DNA of 7,853 bases from assembly GCA_006226265.1 (NCBI GenBank), contig SBHH01000335.1, positions 1 through 7,853 of the forward strand. The letters are read 5' to 3'. Both the position numbers and the translations under genes were made by a program. Below are positions 1-7,284 of this stretch, in pieces. The DNA comes from Alphaproteobacteria bacterium (GTDB lineage: Bacteria > Pseudomonadota > Alphaproteobacteria > Sneathiellales > Sneathiellaceae). Position 1 is the first letter of the stretch. Each line of letters begins with the position of its first letter. A model generated the notes under the pieces. That model saw only the letters and a list, made by a program, of their open reading frames with translations, was not told the origin of the DNA and did no database searches.

Positions 1-1
1 A

Positions 2-1972
2 AGCGAGGGCGATCGGAAGCTTCTTGCGGCGGGCAAGGCGGATGTGATCCTGAATAGGGCGCTGGTCCAGATTGTTTCTCCACTTTCCATCATGGATGCA
101 GAGGTAATCCGCCGCGACCCCTTTTTGCTGCTGCCGAACTTCCTGACGGCAAAGACCAGCACGGGCAGCAAGCTGCAGCCGCGCGCCAATGTGCTGACGG
201 TGAAGGACAATGGCATCTGGTATGTGCTGGTTGGCGGCCGGCTCGCGGGGGAGCCCTTCGATCAGGCTTTCCAGACGAAGACCCTGCATGTCTTTGAGGA
301 TGCGGAGGAGGGGCTGGAAAAGCAATATGATGACCTCGTCTTCCTGAAGGCGGGGGCCGTCTTCTACGGCGAGCATGCCTATCGCGAGGCGGAGCAGGAG
401 GCGAGTTTCATCGGCGGGATTTCGCTGCTTGGCATCATTCTTCTCAATTTCTTTATCTTTCGGAGTTTCCAGCCGCTTGCCCTAAGCATCCTCGCCATCG
501 GCTCCGGCATTGCGGGGGGGCTTGCCATCACGCTCCTTTTCTTCGGCACCCTTCATCTCCTGGCGCTCGTTTTCGGGGCGGGCCTGATCGGTATCGCGGT
601 CGATTATGCCTTTCATTATGTCTGCGAGCGGTTCCAGAAGATGGCCCCGCCGCCTGCGGCGCGCGCCCGGGCAATCCGCTCGGGTCTCACGCTCGGCCTG
701 GTGAGTTCCGTCCTCGGTTTCCTCACCCTGACCCTGACGCCTTTTCCGGGATTGCAGCAGATCGCCATCTTTTCGGCTGCCGGGCTCGCCATGGCCTATC
801 TCACAGTCCTGTATGTCTTTCCCTATATCGACCGATCGAAGGAATTTCATCACGGGGGGCGGACGTTGCCCTTCACCATGCGGCTGCATGATTTCTGGTG
901 GCTCGATAAATACCGCGGGATGCGCTGGATTGTGATCGCGCTGGTCGCCATTGCCGCGATTTACGGGGCGACGCGCATTCATGTGGATGACGATGTGCGC
1001 CGTCTTCAATCCCTACCCCTCGATTTGCAGGCGGAGGAGCAGGCGATCCGCTCCCTTGCCGGAATTGAGAACGAGACGCACCGTTTCCTCGTCCGGGGGC
1101 CGAGCGTGGAAGATGTGCTGGAGACGGAAGAGACGCTTGGCGCCGACCTGGAAGCGCTGCGCGCAAGCGGCGCCATCGGCGGCTACCGCATGGTGGCGCA
1201 ATATATCCCTTCCCGTAAGCGGCAGAAGGAGAACCAGGCGTTGGTCGATACCACGCTGATGCCACATCTGCCAGCGCATCTCGCCGCCATTGGCCTGTCG
1301 GGCGATGCGCCCTATCCAGAGCAGGTAGAGCCGCTCGCGCTCGACAAGCTCCCGGCGGAGGATATCCCGGCCTTTCTCTCGCCGCTGCTCGTCTACAAGA
1401 CCCCCGGCATCGTGGTGCATGCGGTAAGTTTAAGCGGGGTGCGCGATTCCGCGGCGCTGGAAGCTCTCGCCGCCAAGAGCGAGAATATTGCTCTGGTCAA
1501 TCAGGCGGAGACGTTAAGCAAAACTTTCGGCACCTATCGGCTGAAGGCGTTGATCATGCTCGCCATTGCCTATGGCGTGGTCTGGGTGTTCCTTTCGCTC
1601 CGCTATGGGCTGTTCGGTGCGCTGAAAGTGATGCTCCCTTCCATTGGCGCAGTGGTGTTGGCGCCGACGCTGATTGCGCTTGCAGGCGAGACCTTCACTT
1701 TCTTCAATGCCATGTCACTGATGCTGGTCTTTGCCATCGGTCTTGATTACGCGGTCTTCAACCGGGAATCGACGGGGGAGAAGAAGAGCCGCGCGATGCT
1801 GGCCAATGCGCTTTCTGCCATCTCGACGCTGCTCGCCTTCGGTTTGTTGAGCTTAAGCGCGACCTATGCGATCCATGCTTTCGGCATCACCATTCTGGTC
1901 GGCATCGTCCTTGCCTATTGTCTGGCGCCGCTCGCTTCCGATCCCGATCATGAAATGAGGGAGCCGCTGTAG
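2..1972 (+). CDS. MMPL/RND-family exporter of an aryl polyene cluster (ApeM-like), 5'-truncated by the window edge
   Basis: The frame is open from the first bases of the window, so the gene begins upstream. The GTG at 44 is only the first possible start inside the window and has no reason to be the true one. About 656 residues are visible; relatives are roughly 750-800 residues, so about 100 N-terminal residues including TM1 are probably missing. Seen: a periplasmic part (to about nt 400), then a bundle of hydrophobic helices (nt 413-830) with a GIAVDYAFHY motif (Asp codon 602-604). Next come a single helix (about 920-967), a second periplasmic domain (968-1543), and a second helix bundle (1544-1940) with the matching GLDYAVF motif (Asp codon 1745-1747). 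This duplicated architecture, with an acidic residue in each half, is typical of MMPL/RND transporters driven by proton flow. The stop TAG is 1 nt before the next gene. In APE clusters this family is thought to move the aryl-polyenyl lipid across the inner membrane; that role is inferred from context. Confidence 0.87.
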   Translation, partial: SEGDRKLLAAGKADVILNRALVQIVSPLSIMDAEVIRRDPFLLLPNFLTAKTSTGSKLQPRANVLTVKDNGIWYVLVGGRLAGEPFDQAFQTKTLHVFEDAEEGLEKQYDDLVFLKAGAVFYGEHAYREAEQEASFIGGISLLGIILLNFFIFRSFQPLALSILAIGSGIAGGLAITLLFFGTLHLLALVFGAGLIGIAVDYAFHYVCERFQKMAPPPAARARAIRSGLTLGLVSSVLGFLTLTLTPFPGLQQIAIFSAAGLAMAYLTVLYVFPYIDRSKEFHHGGRTLPFTMRLHDFWWLDKYRGMRWIVIALVAIAAIYGATRIHVDDDVRRLQSLPLDLQAEEQAIRSLAGIENETHRFLVRGPSVEDVLETEETLGADLEALRASGAIGGYRMVAQYIPSRKRQKENQALVDTTLMPHLPAHLAAIGLSGDAPYPEQVEPLALDKLPAEDIPAFLSPLLVYKTPGIVVHAVSLSGVRDSAALEALAAKSENIALVNQAETLSKTFGTYRLKALIMLAIAYGVVWVFLSLRYGLFGALKVMLPSIGAVVLAPTLIALAGETFTFFNAMSLMLVFAIGLDYAVFNRESTGEKKSRAMLANALSAISTLLAFGLLSLSATYAIHAFGITILVGIVLAYCLAPLASDPDHEMREPL

Positions 1973-1973
1973 A

Positions 1974-3203
1974 ATGGGACGCCCGAGCGAAAATTGCGAT
2001 GTGGTCATCATCGGCGCGGGCCCGGCGGGCGCACTCGCGGCGAAGCGGCTCGCCGATGAAGGGGTTTCCGTGATCCTGCTTGAAAAAAGCCGGTTCCCCC
2101 GTTTTGTGATCGGCGAGAGCCTGTTGCCGCAATCCATGGCTTTTCTGGAAAGGGCGGGGTTGATCGATGTGCTGGACGGTGCCGGGTTCCAGCAGAAGAC
2201 CGGGGCCAATTTTTCCGACGGGACGCGTTATTCCAGCATCGACTTTAGCGACAAGTTCACAAAAGGCTGGGCAAGGACATGGCAGGTTCCGCGCGAGAAG
2301 TTCGACAGCCTGCTCGCGGCAGAGGCCGAAAGGGCGGGAACGGAGCTTCACTTCGAATGCGACGTCGAAAGCGTTGAATTCGCAGCGGGAACTGCTGTCG
2401 TTTCGGGTCATTCTTCCGCTGCGGAGTTCCGGATAAATTGCCGCTTTGTCGTCGATGCGAGTGGCTATGGCCGGGTGTTGCCGAGGCTTCTCGATCTCGA
2501 CCGTCCGTCTGATTTCCCGGTGCGCGAGGCGCTTTTCACCCATGTTGAGGATAATCTTGCCGGGACGGATTTCGACCGGAACAAGATCCTGATCGCCGTC
2601 CATCCGGAAATACAGGATATCTGGTACTGGCTGATCCCCTTTGCCGCAGCGCGCGCCTCCGTTGGGGTGGTCGCGCCCGCCCGGTATCTCGCGGGAAAGG
2701 GGGAGAACAACGAAGACATCCTGCATTGCCTGATCGACGAGATGCCGGATCTGAAAAGACTGCTGAGGGATGCGAAGGATTGCCGGCCCGCAGGGCGCAT
2801 CACGGGTTATTCGGCAGGGGTCTCGCGCCTGACCGGTCCCGGTTTTGCACTGCTCGGCAATGCGGGGGAGTTTCTCGATCCGGTTTTTTCCTCTGGCGTC
2901 ACCATCGCTTTCAAGTCGGCGGATTTGCTTATCGATCCGCTGATGCGGGAACTCGCCGGTGAAACAGTGGATTGGGAAAAGGACTTCTCAAATCCCTTGA
3001 AGCGGGGCGTTGATTGCTTCCGCACTTTTGTCGAGGCCTGGTACGACGGCAGCCTGCAGAAAATCATTTTTAATCCGCCAGAAGGCGACAACATGATCCG
3101 CAAGATGATTGTCTCGGTCCTGGCGGGCTACGCCTGGGATGACGAAAATCCGTTCGTTACCCGGGGGCGGCACTATCTTGATGTGGTGGCGGCGCAATGT
3201 TGA
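1974..3203 (+). CDS. FAD-dependent oxidoreductase, flavin-dependent halogenase-like, of the aryl polyene/flexirubin type
   Basis: 409 residues. Seen: an N-terminal Rossmann FAD motif GAGPAG (residues 14-19) with Glu37 ending the second strand, and GESLLP (47-52). Also seen are Lys75 in FQQKTGANF, where halogenases carry their catalytic lysine, a WYWLIP box (217-222) matching the halogenase signature WxWxIP, and GNAGEFLDPVFSSG (295-308), which contains the FxxPxxSxG pattern. Known of the family: these motifs mark FADH2-dependent halogenases, but the same fold includes geranylgeranyl-reductase-like and hydroxylase-like enzymes. About 410 residues is shorter than the roughly 500 or more of tryptophan halogenases. 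The C-terminal part (AWYDG, LAGYAWDDENPF) resembles, from memory, oxidoreductases in flexirubin and APE clusters. Inference: it halogenates or hydroxylates the aryl head or polyene; a separate flavin reductase would be needed and is not in the window. The ATG lies 1 nt after the exporter stop; the end overlaps the lipoprotein gene by 7 nt. Confidence 0.87.
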   Translation: MGRPSENCDVVIIGAGPAGALAAKRLADEGVSVILLEKSRFPRFVIGESLLPQSMAFLERAGLIDVLDGAGFQQKTGANFSDGTRYSSIDFSDKFTKGWARTWQVPREKFDSLLAAEAERAGTELHFECDVESVEFAAGTAVVSGHSSAAEFRINCRFVVDASGYGRVLPRLLDLDRPSDFPVREALFTHVEDNLAGTDFDRNKILIAVHPEIQDIWYWLIPFAAARASVGVVAPARYLAGKGENNEDILHCLIDEMPDLKRLLRDAKDCRPAGRITGYSAGVSRLTGPGFALLGNAGEFLDPVFSSGVTIAFKSADLLIDPLMRELAGETVDWEKDFSNPLKRGVDCFRTFVEAWYDGSLQKIIFNPPEGDNMIRKMIVSVLAGYAWDDENPFVTRGRHYLDVVAAQC

Positions 3204-3700
3204 CAAGATTTTTAGCCATATCCCTCATGCTGGCCTTGTCGGCCTGCGCCGGCATGAACCGCGAGGAGGCGGAGTTTAGCCCCTGGCACCTGCCGGACGA
3301 CACTCCGCATGAGGTAGTGCAGATGCTGCGCGGCCATTATGGCGAGAAGAGTTTTGCGATGCAGGTGCGGCTCAGCCTGACGGAAAATAAAATGCAGGTT
3401 GCCGGTCTCGATGCCTTGGGGCGGCGCGCCTTCGATATCCTCTGGGATGAGAACGGGGTGCAGTCGATGCGCGCCGACTGGGTGCCGGAAGGGCTGAATG
3501 CCCTCGATATCCTGAAAGTGATCGTCGCGGTCTATTGGCCGAAGGATGACCCGATGCAGGCGCGGGTCGCCGACCGGACGGCGGACCTTGCGATCGACTA
3601 TCAGTCGGACCGCGCCCATGCCTGGAACGAGACAACGGAAATCCGCGATCCGAAAAGCAATTATGAAATGACCATCATTTCCTACGAGTTGAAACAATGA
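3197..3700 (+). CDS. Small outer-membrane-type lipoprotein, DUF3261-like (ApeN-like)
   Basis: 167 residues. Seen: a short signal peptide with Arg4, a hydrophobic core (residues 5-16) and the lipobox LSAC, so Cys17 would be lipidated by signal peptidase II processing. The residues after the Cys are Ala-Gly rather than Asp, which favours Lol-dependent transfer to the outer membrane. The mature part has the DUF3261 look: a beta-rich segment with DALGRRAFDI, then a helix ending in VAVYWPKDD and a C-terminal strand ending YELKQ. Small lipoproteins of this type, and LolA-like proteins, recur beside the MMPL exporter in APE clusters. They are inferred to receive the lipid from the exporter or seat it in the outer membrane; no catalytic motif is visible. 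The start ATG lies inside the end of the FAD gene (7-nt overlap) and its stop overlaps the next gene as ATGA, so translation is probably coupled on both sides. Confidence 0.82.
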   Translation: MLTRFLAISLMLALSACAGMNREEAEFSPWHLPDDTPHEVVQMLRGHYGEKSFAMQVRLSLTENKMQVAGLDALGRRAFDILWDENGVQSMRADWVPEGLNALDILKVIVAVYWPKDDPMQARVADRTADLAIDYQSDRAHAWNETTEIRDPKSNYEMTIISYELKQ

Positions 3701-4887
3701 CCAGCGGCTTCTATCTGAATGCGCTGGGGCTGATCAATTCATTGGGCGCGGGCAAGGACGCGGTCGCGAAGGGCCTGATGGCAGGCGATACCGGCGGCAT
3801 GGGCCTGATGGACGGCATCGCGATAGAAGGGCCGGCCTTCGTCGGCGCGGTCAAGGGGCCCTTGCCGGAAATAGATCCTGCATTTCGCGAATATGACAGC
3901 CGCAACAACCGCCTTCTGCTCGCGGCGCTAAACGAGATCGAGCCGGAAATCAGAAGCGCGATTGACCGCTTCGGACCCGATCGGATCGCGGTTATCCTCG
4001 GCACCAGCACGTCGGGCATCAGCGATAACGAACCCGGCATCGCCGTGAAGGTCGCGGAGGGAGACTTTCCCGATGGCTTCGATTACGCGCGGCAGGAAAA
4101 CGGCAATCTGAGCCTTTTCGTGCGGAAATATTTCGGCCTTACGGGGCCTGCCATGACCATCTCCACCGCCTGTACGTCAAGTGCGAAGACCCTGTCGTCT
4201 GCGCGGCGCCTGATCCGCGCCGGGCTTTGTGACTGCGCCATTGTCGGCGGCGCGGATACCTTGGGGCGCCTCACCATTAACGGTTTCGGTTCCCTTGATC
4301 TCCTGTCGGAAACGCTCTGCAACCCGTTCAGCCGCAACCGGAACGGCATCAATATCGGCGAGGGGGCGGCCGTCTTCCTGATGAGCCGGGAGGAAGGTCC
4401 CGTCCGTGTCAAGGGGATCGGCGAAAGCTCCGATGCCTATCATATGAGCACGCCGGACCCGGAAGGCGCGGGCGCGAAGGCGGCAATGGCCGCAGCGCTA
4501 GAGGATGCGTCGCTTGAGGCCGCTGATATCGGCTATCTCAACCTTCATGGCACGGCAACCGTCCTCAATGACAGCATGGAGGGAACGGCGGTCGCGAGCC
4601 TTTTCCCGGGCGGCGTACCCTGCAGCTCGACCAAGCCGCTCACCGGCCATACCTTGGGGGCAGCGGGGGCGACGGAGCTTGCCTTCCTTTGGCTCGCGCT
4701 TCAAAATAATTATTCGAACGGGGCTTTGCCGCCGCATATTTGGGATGGGGAGGTGGACCCCGACTTGCCGCCGCTCGATCTCGTTGCGCGGGGACGGATG
4801 CGCGATCCTGCAAAACCCGCGATGATGAGCAATTCCTTCGCCTTCGGCGGCAGTAATATCAGCGTTATCCTGACGGAGGGGAAGTGA
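3697..4887 (+). CDS. apeO: Beta-ketoacyl-ACP synthase, KAS I/II type (ApeO-like)
   Basis: 396 residues, the usual length for FabB/FabF-type condensing enzymes. Seen: the nucleophile Cys159 in STACTSSAK, His284 in LHGTATVLND, and His318 in KPLTGHTLGAAG with Lys313 before it. The Cys-His-His triad is therefore intact and this is not a degenerate chain-length factor. A glycine-rich end (SFAFGGSNIS) matches the thiolase-fold C terminus. Known: such enzymes condense malonyl-ACP with a growing acyl-ACP. In the E. coli APE pathway a KS of this position (ApeO) pairs with a second KS-like subunit (ApeC) to set chain length. The symbol rests on gene order (exporter, lipoprotein, KS, DH, KR, KS) rather than on a tree. 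Starts within the ATGA overlap of the lipoprotein stop and ends within TGATG shared with the dehydratase start. The partner KS/CLF gene is not in the window. Confidence 0.92.
   Translation: MTSGFYLNALGLINSLGAGKDAVAKGLMAGDTGGMGLMDGIAIEGPAFVGAVKGPLPEIDPAFREYDSRNNRLLLAALNEIEPEIRSAIDRFGPDRIAVILGTSTSGISDNEPGIAVKVAEGDFPDGFDYARQENGNLSLFVRKYFGLTGPAMTISTACTSSAKTLSSARRLIRAGLCDCAIVGGADTLGRLTINGFGSLDLLSETLCNPFSRNRNGINIGEGAAVFLMSREEGPVRVKGIGESSDAYHMSTPDPEGAGAKAAMAAALEDASLEAADIGYLNLHGTATVLNDSMEGTAVASLFPGGVPCSSTKPLTGHTLGAAGATELAFLWLALQNNYSNGALPPHIWDGEVDPDLPPLDLVARGRMRDPAKPAMMSNSFAFGGSNISVILTEGK
4875..4881 (+). promoter_or_regulatory. Strong ribosome binding site deciding the dehydratase start
   Basis: GGAGGGG lies inside the last codons of the ketosynthase gene, 5 nt before the ATG at 4887. 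The spacing favours that ATG over the GTG at 4884. It suggests that the dehydratase is initiated efficiently in its own right besides being coupled to the upstream stop codon. Confidence 0.6.
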
Positions 4888-5306
4888 TGGAGCCTTGCCC
4901 TTATGAAATCGGGGAAATCCTCTATCACGCGCCGCCCATGATCCTGATCGATGCGGTGACGGAGGCGGATGAGACAGAGGTTGCAGCCCGTGTCGATATT
5001 CATACGGAGACGCCTTTCCTGCAAGGGGAGGAAGTGCCCGCTTATGTCGGCATCGAATATATGGCGCAATCCATCGCCGCCTGGAGCGGGATCAAGGCCC
5101 GCAAATCGGGCGGGGAGCCTAGAATCGGCTATCTCGTCAGCACCCGCAACATGAAGATGACGGGCGGCAACTACCGCATCGGCGACAGGCTGGAAATCTC
5201 CGTCCGGCTGGTTTATGACGAAACACCGATGGCCGTGTTCGACTGCGAAATCCGGCGCGCAGGGAATTGCCTCGCCGAAGCCCGGCTCAATGTCTATCAA
5301 CCCTGA
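4887..5306 (+). CDS. apeP: Hotdog-fold 3-hydroxyacyl-ACP dehydratase (ApeP-like)
   Basis: 139 residues from the ATG at 4887, chosen because GGAGGGG (4875-4881) lies 5 nt upstream and the ATG shares one base with the KS stop (TGATG); a GTG one codon earlier is also possible. Seen: LYHAPPMILID (residues 12-22), corresponding to the PHRxPFLLVD stretch of FabZ, then VGIEYMAQSIAAW with Glu57 in the place of the FabZ catalytic Glu. The HFP loop that carries the catalytic His of FabZ/FabA is replaced by TPFLQGEEVPAY, so that His is missing. Known, from memory of the E. coli system: ApeP works in a complex with a second hotdog protein, ApeI. Role: dehydrates the 3-hydroxyacyl-ACP made by the ketoreductase to give each double bond of the polyene. 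The next gene starts 8 nt downstream. Confidence 0.87.
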   Translation: MEPCPYEIGEILYHAPPMILIDAVTEADETEVAARVDIHTETPFLQGEEVPAYVGIEYMAQSIAAWSGIKARKSGGEPRIGYLVSTRNMKMTGGNYRIGDRLEISVRLVYDETPMAVFDCEIRRAGNCLAEARLNVYQP

Positions 5307-5314
5307 AGAGACCC

Positions 5315-6049
5315 ATGACCGAAACGAAGAAGAAAATACTGGTAACCGGGGCGAGCGGCGGATTGGGACGCGCAATTGCCGTCCAGCTTGCGAAAGACGG
5401 GTTCGAGATTGTCGCGCATTACGGCCGCTCCCGCGAGAAGGGGGAGGAGACGCTGGCGATGATCGAGGAGGCGGGCGGAACGGGCCGGCTTCTTTCCTTC
5501 GATATCTCGGATCGGGACGCTGCGCGCGAGGCATTGGAAGAAGAGCTCGGCGCAAACGGAACCTTCTATGGTGTGGTCCTTAATGCCGGTATCACCCGCG
5601 ACACCGCCTTCCCGGCCATGAGCGATGAGGACTGGGACAAGGTCATCGATACCAATCTTGACGGATTTTACAATGTGCTGAAGCCGCTGGTCATGCCGAT
5701 GGTCTCGGCAAGGAAGGGCGGGCGGATCGTTGTTCTTTCTTCCGTTTCCGGCATTGCGGGCAATCGCGGACAGGTTAATTACAGCGCGACCAAGGCGGGG
5801 CTGATCGGGGCGGCCAAGGCACTCGCGCTCGAACTCGCGAAACGGAAAATCACGGTCAATTGCGTTGCGCCCGGCCTCATAGAGACGGCGATGACGGACG
5901 ATCTGCCGCTCGACGAGATCATGAAGATGATCCCGCTCCGCCGTCTTGGCGCGCCCGAGGAAGTGGCGGCGACCGTCTCCTTTCTCTGCTCCGACGGCGC
6001 AGCCTATATCACGCGGCAGGTCATTTCGGTAAACGGGGGAATGGTATGA
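5315..6049 (+). CDS. apeQ: 3-oxoacyl-ACP reductase, FabG-type short-chain dehydrogenase (ApeQ-like)
   Basis: 244 residues, the normal FabG length. Seen: the cofactor motif TGASGGLG (residues 11-18), LNAGI with Asn90-Ala91-Gly92, and the catalytic Ser143, Tyr156 and Lys160 (SSVSG and NYSATK). The family ending PEEVAATVSFLCSDGAAYITRQV-VNGG is also present. Arg/Ser residues after the second strand (YGRSREKG) fit NADPH use. The ATG at 5315 is chosen because MTETKKKILVTGASGG is the usual short FabG N terminus. The earlier in-frame ATG at 5267 would add 16 residues and overlap the dehydratase by 40 nt. Role: reduces the 3-ketoacyl-ACP produced by the ketosynthases to the 3-hydroxy form, the substrate of the preceding dehydratase. 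The KS-DH-KR-KS setting argues for polyene synthesis rather than the housekeeping fatty acid FabG; sequence alone cannot separate the two. Confidence 0.92.
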   Translation: MTETKKKILVTGASGGLGRAIAVQLAKDGFEIVAHYGRSREKGEETLAMIEEAGGTGRLLSFDISDRDAAREALEEELGANGTFYGVVLNAGITRDTAFPAMSDEDWDKVIDTNLDGFYNVLKPLVMPMVSARKGGRIVVLSSVSGIAGNRGQVNYSATKAGLIGAAKALALELAKRKITVNCVAPGLIETAMTDDLPLDEIMKMIPLRRLGAPEEVAATVSFLCSDGAAYITRQVISVNGGMV

Positions 6050-7284
6050 CACGGCGGGTTGTGGTGACCGGCATGGGCGGGGTAACCTCGCTCGGCGAAA
6101 GCTGGCCGGAGATCGAGGCGAAGATGCGCGATGGCAAGACCGGCATCCGTCGCATGGAAAGCTGGGATTTCTATGACGGGCTCAATACCCGTCTTGCGGG
6201 GCCGGTCGAGGGATTCGATGTCGACAAGCGCTATTCCCGAAAGGCGCTTCGGAGCATGGGGCCGGTCTCGAAAATGTCGGTTTATGCGACGGAACTCGCG
6301 CTGGAAAAGGCCGGGCTGATCGATGATCCGCTTCTGACATCGGGGCGGATGGGCGTTGCCTATGGCTCTTCGTTCGGCAGCACCAAACCGGTAATCGCCT
6401 TCACCGACCTGATGCGCGACGGCCATTCGCGCGATTTGTCCGCAACCAGCTATGTGAAGATGATGAGCCATACGACCGCCGTCAATCTCGGTGTCTTCTA
6501 TGGCCTGTCGGGGCGCATCATCCCGACGTCGAGCGCCTGCACCTCCGGCAGCCAGGGCATCGGCTATGCGTTCGAGGCGATCCGCTACGGCATGCAGGAT
6601 TTGATGGTCGCGGGCGGAGCGGAGGAACTTTGCCCGACCATGGCGGCGGTCTTCGATACCCTTTACGCGACCAGCATCAAAAATGACACGCCGCATCTCT
6701 CGCCGCGCCCGTTCGACCGGGACCGCGACGGCCTCGTGATCGGGGAGGGGGCGGGCACGCTCATCCTGGAGGAATATGAGCATGCCAAGGCGCGCGGCGC
6801 CACCATCTATGCGGAAATCGTCGGCTTCGCTACCAATTCGGATGGCCGCCATATCACCAATCCGACGCAGGCGACGATGGAAGTCGCGCTCAGCTGTGCG
6901 CTTGAAGATGCGGGACTATCCGCATCCGACATTGATTTTATCAGCGGTCACGGCACGGCGACGGAGCAGGGGGACATTGCGGAAAGCCACGCGACCCTCA
7001 ATGTCATCGGCGCGAAAACGCCGATCCATTCGCTCAAAAGCTATTTCGGGCACAGCCTCGGCGCTTGCGGCGCGATCGAGGCCTGGCTCGGCATCGAGAT
7101 GATGAAGGGGGGATGGTTTGCGCCGACGGTCAATCTTGAGACTGTCGATGAGCGATGCGCCGAGATCGACTATGTGACGGGCAAGGGACGCGACATCGCC
7201 GTCACCCATCTGATGAGCAACAACTTCGCCTTTGGCGGCATCAATACATCGCTGATTTTCAGGAACGCGGCGGCGATAGTTTAA
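6046..7284 (+). CDS. apeR: Beta-ketoacyl-ACP synthase, FabF-type (ApeR-like)
   Basis: 412 residues from the ATG at 6046, which overlaps the ketoreductase stop as ATGA. The frame stays open further upstream (to about 5860), but that extension lies inside the ketoreductase gene and the protein aligns to FabF from MTRRVVVTGMG. Seen: Cys165 in SSACTSGSQG, His302 in GHGTATEQGD, Lys331 and His336 in LKSYFGHSLGACG, and the NNFAFGGINTSL end. The condensing triad is complete. The RPFDRDRDGLVIGEGAG block is typical of FabF. It is clearly different from the KS at 3697. Known: APE clusters carry two or three KS genes, with ApeR proposed to act on early, aryl-primed steps; which step this one performs is inferred from position only. 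Last gene of the operon; its TAA stop overlaps the stop of the convergent PilZ gene. Confidence 0.92.
   Translation: MTRRVVVTGMGGVTSLGESWPEIEAKMRDGKTGIRRMESWDFYDGLNTRLAGPVEGFDVDKRYSRKALRSMGPVSKMSVYATELALEKAGLIDDPLLTSGRMGVAYGSSFGSTKPVIAFTDLMRDGHSRDLSATSYVKMMSHTTAVNLGVFYGLSGRIIPTSSACTSGSQGIGYAFEAIRYGMQDLMVAGGAEELCPTMAAVFDTLYATSIKNDTPHLSPRPFDRDRDGLVIGEGAGTLILEEYEHAKARGATIYAEIVGFATNSDGRHITNPTQATMEVALSCALEDAGLSASDIDFISGHGTATEQGDIAESHATLNVIGAKTPIHSLKSYFGHSLGACGAIEAWLGIEMMKGGWFAPTVNLETVDERCAEIDYVTGKGRDIAVTHLMSNNFAFGGINTSLIFRNAAAIV

Noticed and set aside
1887..2726. Long open frame of 279 codons on the minus strand
   Set aside because: It lies antisense to the FAD enzyme gene, whose + strand frame has clear FAD motifs; the protein shows no recognisable domain. 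Long antisense frames are common in GC-rich genes.
5267..5314. N-terminal extension of the ketoreductase from an earlier ATG
   Set aside because: It would add 16 residues foreign to FabG and overlap the dehydratase by 40 nt; the ATG at 5315 gives the standard length and N terminus.
4710..5555. Open frame of 281 codons on the minus strand
   Set aside because: It runs antisense across three well-supported genes (KS, DH, KR) and has an Arg/Pro-rich, featureless composition.
5860..6045. N-terminal extension of the second ketosynthase
   Set aside because: The upstream open frame is an Arg-rich out-of-frame reading of the ketoreductase gene; FabF homology begins exactly at the ATG at 6046.
6004..6852. 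Open frame of 282 codons on the minus strand
   Set aside because: It is antisense to the second ketosynthase, with an Arg/Ala/Asp-rich composition and no motif; it is a by-product of the codon bias of the real gene.
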